Positions 26,096 to 34,610 of a stretch of DNA of 64,000 bases are shown in pieces (position 1 is the stretch's first letter; each line of letters opens with the position of its first letter). Position numbers and translations under genes: made by a program. Under the pieces are notes generated by a model, which saw only the letters and a program-made list of their open reading frames with translations, was not told the origin of the DNA and did not search any database. The stretch is from Hyphomicrobiales bacterium (GTDB lineage Bacteria; Pseudomonadota; Alphaproteobacteria; Rhizobiales; Beijerinckiaceae), in NCBI GenBank assembly GCA_930633525.1, contig CAKNFP010000002.1, forward strand, positions 1,178,001 through 1,242,000, in the 5' to 3' direction.

Positions 26096-27571
26096 GTGGC
26101 GATGCAGACAACAGCGCGCGATGTGCTGGCTCGGTTGCTTGAACGCCTTGACCTTCCCTTGGGCAGTGTTGATGAAGACGTCGTGATCCATGGCGCTGAC
26201 CCAGTGTTGCCGAGTCGCTATCGGCCGGGGCTGGCCAGCGCGGCTGCACTGGCCGCCCACGCGATCGGCATTCGCGAAATCTGGACCGCGCGCGGCGGAG
26301 AGCATCAGTCGATCAGCATCAATCTCCGGCAGGCCGCCGTCCCAGGGCTCAGGACACTGTCCTACATCAGGCGCGATGGCCATAAGCTGCAATTGATGCG
26401 CCCGGCCTCGGAGGAAAAAGTATTCTTCGAGAGCGCTGACGGGCGTCTGGTTTATCTGCTACGGCATGCCTTCTACCATGAGCATTTCAGCCGCATGCTG
26501 TCTTTTCTCGATTGTTCCCCGGCAACAGCCTCCCTGGAGAAGGCGATCAGCCGCTGGAACGCCGAGGAACTCGAGGATGCGATGGCCGACGCCAAGGTGA
26601 TCGGCGCGATGGTTCGCACCCGCGACGAATGGCTCGCAAGCCCCCAGGGGCATCACCTCGCGTCCCGCATTCCCGTCGAGATCGAACGGATCGGCGAAGG
26701 GCCGCCCATGCCTTTCCTGCCGGCGGAACGACCTCTGTCCGACATCAGGGTGGTGGACATGGGCCATGTTCTCGCAGGGCCGATCACCTCGCGCCAGCTT
26801 GCCGAGCAGGGTGCCGAGGTTCTGCATGTGTCAGCACCATACCAGCCAGATCCCCCCCACATCCAGATCGACACAGGCTTCGGCAAACGGTCCGCTTTCG
26901 TCGATCTCAACCGCGGGGGCGACATCGACAATCTCCGCGATCTCGTTGCCGGCGCCGATGTTTTCGTGCATTCTTGGAGGCCGGGTTCGCTCGACGCGCG
27001 GGGTCTGTCGCCGCATGCGCTTGCGGACCTCCGGCCGGGCCTCATCTATGTCTCCGTCAGCTGCTACGGCTACGATGGGCCGTGGGCGACGCGGGCCGGC
27101 TATGACCCCCTGGGCCAGGTGGTGAGCGGGCTTGTCGCTGGAGAGGGCTCGCTCGCGGCGCCTGTGATGGCGCCAACCTTCACTCTCAATGACTATCTAG
27201 CCGGCTATCTCGCCGCGGCGGGCGTGACGAGCGCGCTGTTGAAGCGCGCGCGCGTCGGCGGCAGCTATCACGTCAAGGTTTCGCTGACCGCCTGCTCGAT
27301 GTGGCTCCAAGATCTCGGCTACTTGCCTGCCGCGCAGTGGCCGGATGGCCCGCAAGGCGTAGCCGAACTGCCGGCGCCTCGCCCGGAAGAGCTGACAGTG
27401 ACCGCAACGCCCTTCGGGATCGTGGAACATCCCTTGCCGATCGTGAGCTATTCGGCTACCCCAAGTCGGTGGGATATTCCCCCCGAGCCGGCCGGCACCT
27501 CGCCTTTGCGCTGGAGAGCCGCGCGCGATAATGACATCATCGACCTAGCATCACCGCCACTTGTCTTTTGA
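26096..27571 (+). CDS. Two-half CaiB/BaiF-like CoA-transferase
   Basis: The 491-aa protein starts at GTG 26096 behind GGAGAA (ATG 26102 is the alternative). Residues 1-225 look like the C-terminal part of a family III transferase: ESADGRLVYL, then ISRWNAEELEDAMADAKV and MVRTRDEWLASPQG. Residues 225-450 look like the N-terminal part: SDIRVVDMGHVLAGPITSRQLAEQGAEVL, GFGKRSAFVDLNRGG, VFVHSWRPGSLDARGLSP and GYDPLGQVVSG. This swapped order is found in a known group of larger CoA-transferases. It diverges from tctC and precedes the IclR gene. Confidence 0.8.
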   Translation: MAMQTTARDVLARLLERLDLPLGSVDEDVVIHGADPVLPSRYRPGLASAAALAAHAIGIREIWTARGGEHQSISINLRQAAVPGLRTLSYIRRDGHKLQLMRPASEEKVFFESADGRLVYLLRHAFYHEHFSRMLSFLDCSPATASLEKAISRWNAEELEDAMADAKVIGAMVRTRDEWLASPQGHHLASRIPVEIERIGEGPPMPFLPAERPLSDIRVVDMGHVLAGPITSRQLAEQGAEVLHVSAPYQPDPPHIQIDTGFGKRSAFVDLNRGGDIDNLRDLVAGADVFVHSWRPGSLDARGLSPHALADLRPGLIYVSVSCYGYDGPWATRAGYDPLGQVVSGLVAGEGSLAAPVMAPTFTLNDYLAGYLAAAGVTSALLKRARVGGSYHVKVSLTACSMWLQDLGYLPAAQWPDGPQGVAELPAPRPEELTVTATPFGIVEHPLPIVSYSATPSRWDIPPEPAGTSPLRWRAARDNDIIDLASPPLVF

Positions 27572-27626
27572 GGGGCGTTCTGTGCTTTCGGACGAAGATC
27601 GCAATCGCGACTGAACGAGGTTGGGT

Positions 27627-28415
27627 GTGTCGAACAATATTTCCGAGAGCGTAGATCCCGATTTCATCAAGTCTCTGGCGAAAGGCCTGGCCGTCATAGA
27701 GGCTTTTGGGCCCGAGTCTCCGTCCATGACACTGAGCGCCGTGGCCCAGAAGGTGGGGCTCAGCGCCGGCTCGACCCGGCGCGTGCTCATGACGCTCTCG
27801 AAGCTCGGCTACATGACTTATGATGAGAGAGATCGGCGCTTCCACCTCTCGGCGCGCACGCTCCAGCTCGGCTATTCCTATCTCGCCTCGCTGCCGGCCT
27901 TCAGCTTGATCCAGCCCCGTCTCGCCGAACTGTCAGACAAGCTCGACGAGAGCTGTTCGGTGATGACGCGTGACGGGCGCGAGGTCGTGTGCATTGCGCG
28001 AGCAACCGCAAAGCGTCTGCAGCGCGACTACATGTCTGTCGGAACGCGCTTTCCTGCACACGCTTCCTCCTCCGGAAAGCTCCTCCTCGGTGATCTTCCC
28101 CCGGACGATTTCGAAGCGCTCTATGACGGGACGAAGCTGCTTCCGGCGGTCACTCCCTTTACGGTCGCCGATCTGCCTCAGCTCAAAGGCCAGATGGAGG
28201 AGGCGCGCCGGCAGGGCTGGATCTACACAAACCAGGAGACCGCGCTCGGCATGGCTTCGCTCGCGGTTCCGATCCGTGTCGGCGGGCGCGTGCGCTATGG
28301 ACTCTCGACCAGCGCCACACTGACCTACGACGGTCCGACGATCGTCGACCGCTATCTGCCGGATCTCCTGAAAGCGGCAAAGGCTATGGAGCGTTTTCTG
28401 GAAACGCGTGTCTAA
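27627..28415 (+). CDS. IclR-family regulator (PcaR/PobR-like)
   Basis: GTG 27627 (262 aa) is chosen because GAGG lies at 27617-27620; a TTG at 27621 is also possible. The N-terminus (DFIKSLAKGLAVIEAFG...LSAVAQKVGLSAGSTRRVLMTLSKLGYM) is the winged helix-turn-helix typical of PcaR/PobR-type regulators of aromatic-acid catabolism. The C-terminal half is the effector-binding domain (SCSVMTRDGREVVCIARA, HASSSGKLLLG). It follows the two-half CoA-transferase by about 55 bases and probably controls the divergent promoter at 25.9-26.1 kb. Confidence 0.9.
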   Translation: MSNNISESVDPDFIKSLAKGLAVIEAFGPESPSMTLSAVAQKVGLSAGSTRRVLMTLSKLGYMTYDERDRRFHLSARTLQLGYSYLASLPAFSLIQPRLAELSDKLDESCSVMTRDGREVVCIARATAKRLQRDYMSVGTRFPAHASSSGKLLLGDLPPDDFEALYDGTKLLPAVTPFTVADLPQLKGQMEEARRQGWIYTNQETALGMASLAVPIRVGGRVRYGLSTSATLTYDGPTIVDRYLPDLLKAAKAMERFLETRV

Positions 28416-28458
28416 CACCTCATTAGCCTGGCCTGCTGCCGGTTTCGTGGACGCTCAG

Positions 28459-28558
28459 TTAAGCGAATCCCACCTTCTTTTCGAACTCGACCGGGCTAAG
28501 ATAGCCGATGGTCGAGTGCCTGCGGACCGTGTTGTAGAACCGCTCGATGTAGTCGAAC
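28459..28558 (-). pseudogene. IS3-family transposase 3' remnant
   Basis: The minus strand encodes FDYIERFYNTVRRHST followed by IGYLSPVEFEKKVGFA and a stop at 28459. This is the C-terminal end of an IS3-family OrfB. The rest of the gene is missing: at 28559 the sequence switches abruptly to the left terminus of the IS21-family element. Confidence 0.8.
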
Positions 28559-28670
28559 TGTTGATTTCCACTGAGAGCTGACCCGGCGCAGCGCGATATT
28601 TCCATTGAGAATTGACCCATGTTTGAACCGTCCCTCGCATGTTTTCAGCGGGGGCTCTGGAGTGATCGAC

Positions 28671-30197
28671 ATGGCATTACTGAGCGTGATCCGACGCTGG
28701 CATTTTCGAGAACATCTATCGATCCGGGAGATTTGCCGCAGGACCGGCCTTTCCCGGAATACCATCCGCAAATACCTGCGTGCCGGCGGCGTGGAGCCGA
28801 AGTTCAACATCCCGGAGCGGCCGAGCAAGCTCGATCCGTTTGCGGATCGGTTGTCGGCCTGGCTGAAGACGGAATCCAAGAAGGGCCGCAAGCAGAAGCG
28901 GACGATGAAGCAGTTGCATGTCGATCTGGTCAGCCTTGGCTACGAGGGCTCCTACAATCGCGTGGCGGCATTTGCTCGGGAATGGCGGGACGATTGGCAG
29001 AGGGAACTGCAGACGACGGGCCGTGGGACATTTGTGCCCTTGGCGTTTGAACCTGGCGAGGCCTTCCAGTTCGACTGGTCGGAGGACTGGGCGATCATCG
29101 GCAATGAGCGCACGAAGCTGCAGATTGCTCATACGAAGCTGAGCTACAGCCGCGCTTTCATCGTCCGGGCTTATCTTCTGCAGACCCACGAGATGCTATT
29201 TGACGCGCACAATCATGCGTTCCGCGTCTTTGGCGGCATTCCCGGTCGAGGCATCTACGACAACATGCGCACGGCGATCGACAAGGTTGGTCGTGGCAAG
29301 GAGCGCGACGTCAATGTCCGCTTCATGGCGATGGCCAGTCACTACGTGTTCGAGCCGGAATTCTGTAATCCTGCTTCCGGCTGGGAGAAGGGACAGGTCG
29401 AGAAGAATGTTCAGGATGCTCGTCATCGCTTCTTTCAACCCATCCCGCGCTTTCCATCACTGGAAGCCCTGAATGACTGGCTTGAGCTTCGATGCAAGGA
29501 GTTCTGGGCAAAGACCCCGCACGGTCAGATACGTGGCACCATTGCCGACCTCTGGGCTGAGGAGGCGCCAGCCCTTATGCCTGTTTCCCGGCCGTTCGAC
29601 GGCTTTGTGGAATATACCAAGCGCGTGACACCAACCTGCCTCGTACATCTGGAGCGCAACCGCTACAGCGTCCCGGCATCCTTTGCCAATCGACCGATAA
29701 GCCTTCGCGTCTACCCGGAACGGGTCGTAGTTGCCGCGGAAGGTCAGATCGTCTGCGAGCATCGTCGCGTCATTGATCGTTCCCATGACCGGCCGGGCCA
29801 GACCATTTACGACTGGCGGCATTATCTGGCGGTCGTGCAGCGCAAGCCCGGCGCTCTACGCAACGGCGCTCCCTTCATCGAGCTGCCGGAGGCATTCAAG
29901 AGCTTGCAGCAATATCTGCTCAAAAAGCCGGGCGGCGATCGCGAGATGGTCGACATCCTGGCTCTTGTTCTCCAGCACGACGAACAAGCAGTGCTCTCGG
30001 CCGTCGACATGGCGCTGAAGTCCGGCGTTCCAACCAAAATGCATGTGCTGAACCTGCTGCATCGCCTCGTCGACGGCAAATCCTCCACACCGCCGACCCT
30101 TGACGCACCCCAGGCGCTGACACTCACCAATGAGCCCAAGGCCAATGTCGAGCGATACGATACCTTGAGAAAGACGGAGGTTCGCCATGCGTCATAA
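28671..30197 (+). CDS. istA: IS21-family transposase IstA
   Basis: The 508-aa transposase starts at ATG 28671 (a GTG at 28662 is possible). The N-terminal helix-turn-helix is [24 protein letters not shown]. The integrase core has the first Asp in FQFDWSED, the second in GIYDNMRTA and the Glu in [11 protein letters not shown], so the DDE triad is complete. It cuts and joins the element ends with help from the ATPase IstB. The upstream frame to 28605 lies in the terminal repeat region and is unlikely to be coding. The gene ends 11 bases inside istB. Confidence 0.92.
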   Translation: MALLSVIRRWHFREHLSIREICRRTGLSRNTIRKYLRAGGVEPKFNIPERPSKLDPFADRLSAWLKTESKKGRKQKRTMKQLHVDLVSLGYEGSYNRVAAFAREWRDDWQRELQTTGRGTFVPLAFEPGEAFQFDWSEDWAIIGNERTKLQIAHTKLSYSRAFIVRAYLLQTHEMLFDAHNHAFRVFGGIPGRGIYDNMRTAIDKVGRGKERDVNVRFMAMASHYVFEPEFCNPASGWEKGQVEKNVQDARHRFFQPIPRFPSLEALNDWLELRCKEFWAKTPHGQIRGTIADLWAEEAPALMPVSRPFDGFVEYTKRVTPTCLVHLERNRYSVPASFANRPISLRVYPERVVVAAEGQIVCEHRRVIDRSHDRPGQTIYDWRHYLAVVQRKPGALRNGAPFIELPEAFKSLQQYLLKKPGGDREMVDILALVLQHDEQAVLSAVDMALKSGVPTKMHVLNLLHRLVDGKSSTPPTLDAPQALTLTNEPKANVERYDTLRKTEVRHAS

Positions 30198-30999
30198 CCC
30201 GGCAAGCGGCGCGATCGTCATCATGCTACGGCAATTGAAGATGCATGGGATGGCCCACGCCGTCGGTGATCTGACCGAGCAAGGATCGCCGGCATTCGAG
30301 GCTGCCATTCCGATCCTGTCCCAGCTTCTCAAGGCGGAAACGGCCGAACGAGAGGTCCGATCGACCGCATATCAGTTCAAGACGGCACGCTTCCCGGCCT
30401 ACCGTGATCTGAACGGCTTCGACTTCGCCAGCAGCGAGATCAACGAGGCGCTCGTGCAACAGCTTCATCGCTGCGACTTCCTCGACGACGCCAATAACAT
30501 TGTCCTGGTCGGCGGTCCCGGCACGGGTAAGACGCATATCGCAACCGCGATCGGCGTCCAGGCCATCCAGCATCATCACAAACGGGTCCGGTTCTTCTCC
30601 ACCGTCGAGTTGGTCAATGCGCTGGAGCAGGAAAAAGCACAGGGCCGTTCAGGACAGATCGCCAATCGCCTCGTCCACTCCGATCTCGTGATCCTCGACG
30701 AGCTGGGATACCTGCCGTTCAGCGCTTCAGGTGGCGCGCTGCTCTTCCATCTGCTGAGCAAACTATACGAGCGCACCAGCATCATCATCACGACCAACCT
30801 GAGCTTCAGCGAATGGGCCAGTGTCTTCAGCGATGCCAAGATGACAACCGCGCTGCTCGATCGGCTCACCCATCATTGCCACATCCTGGAAACCGGAAAC
30901 GACAGCTTCCGCTTCAAGAATAGCTCGGCGCACGATCCCAAACCAACGAAGGAGAAACGCAGGAACTTGACCACCACGACCAACACGAACGATACCTAA
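30187..30999 (+). CDS. istB: IS21-family helper ATPase IstB
   Basis: The 270-aa DnaA/DnaC-like AAA+ ATPase has Walker [12 protein letters not shown] (about residues 108-118) and Walker [12 protein letters not shown] (about 165-175). It assembles on DNA and directs IstA to target sites. ATG 30187 overlaps the istA end, giving coupled translation. The 3' third of this gene, with the element's right end, is duplicated immediately downstream (31054-31397). Confidence 0.93.
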   Translation: MRHNPASGAIVIMLRQLKMHGMAHAVGDLTEQGSPAFEAAIPILSQLLKAETAEREVRSTAYQFKTARFPAYRDLNGFDFASSEINEALVQQLHRCDFLDDANNIVLVGGPGTGKTHIATAIGVQAIQHHHKRVRFFSTVELVNALEQEKAQGRSGQIANRLVHSDLVILDELGYLPFSASGGALLFHLLSKLYERTSIIITTNLSFSEWASVFSDAKMTTALLDRLTHHCHILETGNDSFRFKNSSAHDPKPTKEKRRNLTTTTNTNDT

Positions 31000-31053
31000 A
31001 GGCGGGTCACTTCTCGGTGGAAACGCCGGGTCAGCTCTCAGTGGAAATCAACA
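30710..31053 (+). repeat. 344-bp tandem repeat, unit 1
   Basis: This unit covers the last third of istB, its stop, and the right terminus of the IS21 element. It is directly followed by a second unit at 31054-31397. The offset is exactly 344 bases and I saw no mismatch along the stretches compared; the encoded peptide is identical. Confidence 0.9.
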
Positions 31054-31397
31054 ACCTGCCGTTCAGCGCTTCAGGTGGCGCGCTGCTCTTCCATCTGCTG
31101 AGCAAACTATACGAGCGCACCAGCATCATCATCACGACCAACCTGAGCTTCAGCGAATGGGCCAGTGTCTTCAGCGATGCCAAGATGACAACCGCGCTGC
31201 TCGATCGGCTCACCCATCATTGCCACATCCTGGAAACCGGAAACGACAGCTTCCGCTTCAAGAATAGCTCGGCGCACGATCCCAAACCAACGAAGGAGAA
31301 ACGCAGGAACTTGACCACCACGACCAACACGAACGATACCTAAAGGCGGGTCACTTCTCGGTGGAAACGCCGGGTCAGCTCTCAGTGGAAATCAACA
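31054..31397 (+). repeat. 344-bp tandem repeat, unit 2 (duplicated IS21 3' end)
   Basis: This direct copy of 30710-31053 repeats the istB 3' end from Leu-Pro-Phe-Ser-Ala-Ser to its stop at 31341-31343 and the terminal repeat (31369-31397). The open frame 31017-31343 is therefore an istB fragment, not a separate gene. The duplication leaves two right ends in series, so a shorter or longer element could be mobilised. Confidence 0.9.
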
Positions 31398-31550
31398 GCG
31401 GCAGCCTGGTTCGCGCGGGAGAGCAAGGCGAACCCGAACGGGTTTTCCGGTTCATGAGCGCGTACCAAGCAGTATTCCCGATCAAGACCATGGCCCGCGT
31501 CTTCAAAGTCTCCGCGTCAGGCTATTATGCTTGGCGCGCGGTCGCTCGTA
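31398..31550 (+). pseudogene. IS3-family OrfA end and OrfB start, truncated
   Basis: From 31398 a frame reads AAAWFARESKANPNGFSGS and stops at 31455-31457, the end of an IS3 OrfA. Overlapping it (ATG 31454) a second frame reads MSAYQAVFPIKTMARVFKVSASGYYAW, the start of OrfB. The OrfB frame runs into an IS30-like fragment around 31540-31550. The IS3 3' part appears again at 31893-32083, so an IS30-like insertion or rearrangement split one IS3 copy. Confidence 0.72.
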
Positions 31551-31857
31551 CCGAGCTGCCCTGGACCCGCATGAGCACGATATCCTCTCGCTCGCTCAGG
31601 GACAGATACCGGCCAGACAGCGGCTTGGCCCAAAGCATGTACATTGCTGGCGCCATGCCGCCCGCCTTCCGGAACCATCTTGCGCCGACTGCCTGTGGAA
31701 TACCGGCGGCAGCCGCAGCTTCCTCGCTCGAGGACCCTACGGCAACGGCTGCCCAGAAAGCTCTTCGCTCTCCTCGCCCTGTCACTGGAGGGCGCCCCGG
31801 TGAATGCAAAGGAGCTCGTCCTGCACGATCAGATCGACGCTTCGACCTCTGCATCAC
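31545..31857 (-). pseudogene. IS30-family transposase N-terminal fragment
   Basis: The minus strand reads GRPPVTGRGERRAFWAAVAVG, then GARWFRKAGGMAP, then AKPLSGRYLSLSEREDIVLMRVQG. This is the N-terminal region of IS30-family transposases just before and into the helix-turn-helix. The catalytic domain is absent; the frame passes straight into IS3 sequence near 31545. It is a dead fragment. Confidence 0.75.
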
Positions 31858-31892
31858 AACTCCTCCGAAAGGACGTTGCGACGACCGGTTGA

Positions 31893-32083
31893 ATCCGCCC
31901 AGTATACCTCGCTGGCCTTCGGCAACCGCTGCAAGGACGCCGGTCAGGCCCTCGACCGGCTCCGTCGGCGACGCCTACGACAATGCCATGTGTGAGAGTT
32001 TCTTCGCGACGCTGGAATAGCGAGATACTCGATCGGCATCGCTTCCGCTCGCACAGCAAGGCTCGGATAGCGGCCTTCAGCTT
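31893..32083 (+). pseudogene. IS3-family OrfB 3' remnant, frameshifted
   Basis: One frame gives QYTSLAFGNRCKDAG and another continues VRPSTGSVGDAYDNAMCESFFATLE, then LDRHRFRSHSKARIAAFSF in a third. Together they spell the last DDE segment of an IS3-family OrfB. At least two frame changes make it nonfunctional. It probably belongs to the same copy as the OrfA/OrfB piece at 31398-31550. Confidence 0.75.
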
Positions 32084-32338
32084 CACGACGCGCCCCGGAT
32101 CATCGAGCATTTCGCCTATTTCAAAACCGCCGCGGGACGACAAGCCTTCATCAGCGCGGTGGAGAAGCAGGGATTTGCTGTCAGACTCGGCGAGCCGAAC
32201 CCTCAGGGCGAGTTTCCGCTTCTTTTCAGCCGGGAGGACAAGCCGGCAGCCATCGACAGCATCACCGATGGATTGGTTCCCCTTATCGATGAGAACCAGG
32301 GCGTCTATGACGGCTGGGGCTGTGAGGTCGTCAAGTAG
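32084..32338 (+). pseudogene. RraB-like (ribonuclease E inhibitor B family) C-terminal remnant
   Basis: A frame ending at the stop 32336-32338 reads HDAPRIIEHFAYFKTAAGRQAF, later GLVPLIDENQGVYDGWGCEVV. This is the end of an RraB/DUF1260-type domain, whose hallmarks are IEHFAYF and EYDGWGC. RraB modulates RNase E in enterobacteria; small homologues occur widely in proteobacterial genomes and plasmids. The N-terminus and start codon were lost where the IS3 remnant joins, so it is a 5'-truncated pseudogene. Confidence 0.65.
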
Positions 32339-32576
32339 CTTTCCGCGCGTACTCGGACACATGAGGCCCTGTAGCCCGGCTCGCTATGGCCTTGGCAGTC
32401 TTTTTCTCAGTTGTTACGCTCAGGAATTCTTCTGAGCTGCTTGGCAAATGACGTCTTCGCGCACGCGGGCGAGAAACACTGCATTCTGGCGAGGATCGCT
32501 TCAGCCGTCACCGCGGGCTGACGCATGCGGCTTTGTCGCTTCAAGGATGCTCCATACCCGATCCTCATGCCTATGA

Positions 32577-32873
32577 AGCCGCACACGTCGCCTCGACGAG
32601 GCCCTGCGTCGTTTCCTTGTCGGTGGCCGTATCCTATTATCCCTCGGCATCACCTGTCTCAGTGAGAACGCAATCGCGCCCATTGTTAATGCCGTCAGAA
32701 CCTATGATCGGTTTTTCAACGACAACGCCCCCAAGAACGTCCGCGACTTCGGCATCATCAAAGTCGGCGGGCATACCGGATGTTCAAGATCGATGTCGAT
32801 CCTGCGCCGTTCCCCGGATGAATCGGACGCGCTTGAGTGCATTCTGACGATCGTGCGCGCGGATAAGTGTTGA
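32577..32873 (+). pseudogene. DUF3768-like gene remnant
   Basis: One open frame without a start codon reads RLDEALRRFLVGGRILLSLGI, then AVRTYDRFFNDNAPKNVRDFG, and ends LECILTIVRADKC before a stop at 32871. This follows the DUF3768 pattern (a small protein common on alphaproteobacterial plasmids and islands). Between about 32775 and 32815 the better match (RMFKIDVDPAPFP) is in the next frame, implying two compensating indels. The N-terminus is missing. Confidence 0.55.
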
Positions 32874-33137
32874 GCCGCGTGGTGGTGCTGGAACCGCGGG
32901 TTCATCGCCATCAGTGTGAAACTCGGAATCTACACTGAACGGCCGGCGCGCACCCAATCCGGCGCGATTCTTGCTTTTCTTCGCCCCTTTTTGAGCCTTC
33001 CACGTCGCTATCCCGATCACGTCAGCCTCACGCGCCATGCAAAGACCATGGGCACAGCCAATGAGGACGCTATCGACCTTTCATCGGCCTAATAGCAAAT
33101 GCGGGTCCTCAACTGGTCTGCTTCTTTGTCGGCCCGC
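32874..33137. other. Intergenic stretch with no supported gene
   Basis: About 260 bases between the DUF3768 remnant and the membrane-protein gene. Short frames on both strands show no recognisable motif. It is probably further debris of the rearranged insertion-sequence zone. Confidence 0.4.
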
Positions 33138-34172
33138 TCAGGCACCGCGAGAAGAGGGCGGCTTGGCAAAGAGGAAGCGAAACCGCTGCCGGACGTAGTC
33201 GCGGGATGTCGGGTTCGACAACCTCCACGTGTAAGCATCGATCAGAAAGTGAGCCATGGTCGCCCCGAGGACGGCTCCGACGGCGAGATCGATGGCGAAG
33301 GCCGCCGCATCGCTGCTTCCGTAGAAGACGCTTGTGGCGAGGTGGTTGGGCAGAACGAAGAAGGCGCCAACACCAGCCACGATGAGCACGAAATAGAGGA
33401 TGTTGACAACGAGCGGAGCGCGTCCGTCCTTTTCCGTGCCGCTCGCGATGATCGCCATGAACACGAGATACTGCAGCGCATGGGCGATCGCATAGCTGAG
33501 AAAGGCCCCTTCGAGCGTATCTGTGAAATACATAGGGCCGAAGAAGGCAACGAGTGTGAAAAACATCAAGCCGTTGACCGAGAACAGGGGCATTCTGTTG
33601 CGGATGAACAGGATCACGGAATAACCGACGAGGCCGAGATAAAGGACCAGTCCGATCCTGTGCATGGTCTCGAACAACGGAAAGTAGTCCGGAGGCATCA
33701 CGCTCCGGCCGAGAACCTTCAAGGTCCCGAAGATGCTCACCCAAGCCAGCATAATGAAAAGCTGCTTGCTCTTCGGGTCAGTCGGCTGGCCGGTCGTTGC
33801 AAGAGACGTGAAGGAATAGACGCCGATGTTCTGCTTGCCATAGTGGTAGGCCTGCCAGCACCAGAAGGCGCAGAGAAAAATGCCCTGAGCGAGGTCCGAG
33901 GAGAAGGCAAAGACCAGGCCGCCGGCGATCGTCAAGATCGCCGGGATGACATAAAAAAGGATCTTGTTGTCGCCGAGCCCCTGCTGAAAGCGCGGATCGC
34001 GATAGAAAATCAGTGTGGCCGGCACATGGGCCGCCCCTAGAAATACCAGAACTTCCTTGATGCCCAAGGCGGGCGCAAAATTATCGTAGCGCCAGAACAT
34101 GAGAAAGAAGAGCATTGGAAAAATCGTCGCGAGCCAGATCGAGACGACGAAGGCAGATCTCGAATTGTCCAT
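33138..34172 (-). CDS. Multi-pass membrane protein of unknown function
   Basis: The 344-aa protein has about nine hydrophobic segments. Histidines sit in or near helices: GAAHVPATL (about residue 48), WQAYHYGKQNIGVY (about 107-120), IAHALQYL (about 230) and AHFLIDAYTWR (about 311-321). Repeated membrane histidines recall membrane-bound dioxygenases or desaturases such as the Brp/Blh family, but I cannot assign it to a family. It is transcribed away from the Rhs gene. No signal peptide beyond the first helix is apparent. Confidence 0.7.
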   Translation of the reverse strand: MDNSRSAFVVSIWLATIFPMLFFLMFWRYDNFAPALGIKEVLVFLGAAHVPATLIFYRDPRFQQGLGDNKILFYVIPAILTIAGGLVFAFSSDLAQGIFLCAFWCWQAYHYGKQNIGVYSFTSLATTGQPTDPKSKQLFIMLAWVSIFGTLKVLGRSVMPPDYFPLFETMHRIGLVLYLGLVGYSVILFIRNRMPLFSVNGLMFFTLVAFFGPMYFTDTLEGAFLSYAIAHALQYLVFMAIIASGTEKDGRAPLVVNILYFVLIVAGVGAFFVLPNHLATSVFYGSSDAAAFAIDLAVGAVLGATMAHFLIDAYTWRLSNPTSRDYVRQRFRFLFAKPPSSRGA

Positions 34173-34441
34173 TGCCCCAACATCAAAACCCGGCGCTGAT
34201 CGCCCACCCCGGCGCGCCTAACCTTTCAAACACCCGCGAAAATCGAATGTCAACTCACTGTGTCGACCGCAACGTTGGTGAATGGTATGTCTGCACAATC
34301 ATTTCGCGGTTGGGAAGCGCTTCGACGTGGGATGGACGACGACGAGCTACAGACGGCTGAAGCCTGCCGAGGATAGTGATGGCGCAGCCCTTCATCCGTA
34401 CTGCGCGTTCGAAGGCCTTTTTTGCAACGACGCGCCGATCC

Positions 34442-34455
34442 TAGACTTAAGTCTA
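34442..34455. promoter_or_regulatory. Perfect 14-bp palindrome TAGACTTAAGTCTA
   Basis: The sequence is its own reverse complement. A related near-palindrome with 10 of 14 identical bases occurs 129 bases downstream. The pair lies in the promoter region of the Rhs gene, suggesting a shared binding protein. Confidence 0.4.
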
Positions 34456-34570
34456 ATGACCGCGACCGATGCGACGTTTTCCAGGCCAACATAAAAAACG
34501 CAATAATCTCCGATCGTTCTCTGACAACCTTGCGATCAAAGAAATTGATTGCCAATCATCGCCAAGCATT

Positions 34571-34584
34571 TAGGCTTGAACCTA
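34571..34584. promoter_or_regulatory. Related palindrome TAGGCTTGAACCTA
   Basis: Arms TAGG and CCTA flank CTTGAA. It shares 10 of 14 bases with the perfect palindrome at 34442-34455. It lies 26 bases before the Rhs ATG, where binding could block initiation. Confidence 0.35.
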
Positions 34585-34610
34585 GGCATTGAAAGCTTGG
34601 GGAGAAGCAG

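Larger units (their letters stand above)
28559..31053 (+). mobile_element. IS21-family insertion sequence, complete
   Basis: The element is 2495 bp. Its left terminus (28559-28587, TGTTGATTTCCACTGAGAGC...) is an exact 29-base inverted copy of the right terminus (31025-31053). Internal degenerate copies of the terminal repeat lie at about 28598-28618 (ATTTCCATTGAGAATTGACC) and 31005-31020, as usual for IS21 relatives. It encodes IstA and IstB. I see no matching short direct repeats at the two flanks, and the flanks carry IS3 pieces in opposite orientation, so the surroundings were rearranged after insertion. Confidence 0.88.
34173..34610. other. 438-bp upstream region of the Rhs gene
   Basis: No gene is supported here. 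The region becomes AT-richer towards the Rhs start. It contains two related 14-base palindromes (34442-34455 and 34571-34584) and a GGGGAGAAG ribosome site just before ATG 34611. Confidence 0.5.

Noticed and set aside
31017..31343. Apparent separate 108-codon gene after istB
   Set aside because: It is the duplicated 3' end of istB within the second 344-bp repeat and lacks the Walker A region.
32784..33038. 84-codon minus-strand frame
   Set aside because: No ribosome site or recognisable domain, and it overlaps the DUF3768 remnant on the other strand.
33099..34040. 313-codon plus-strand frame opposite the membrane protein
   Set aside because: Charged low-complexity sequence without motifs, antisense to a protein with well-formed membrane helices.
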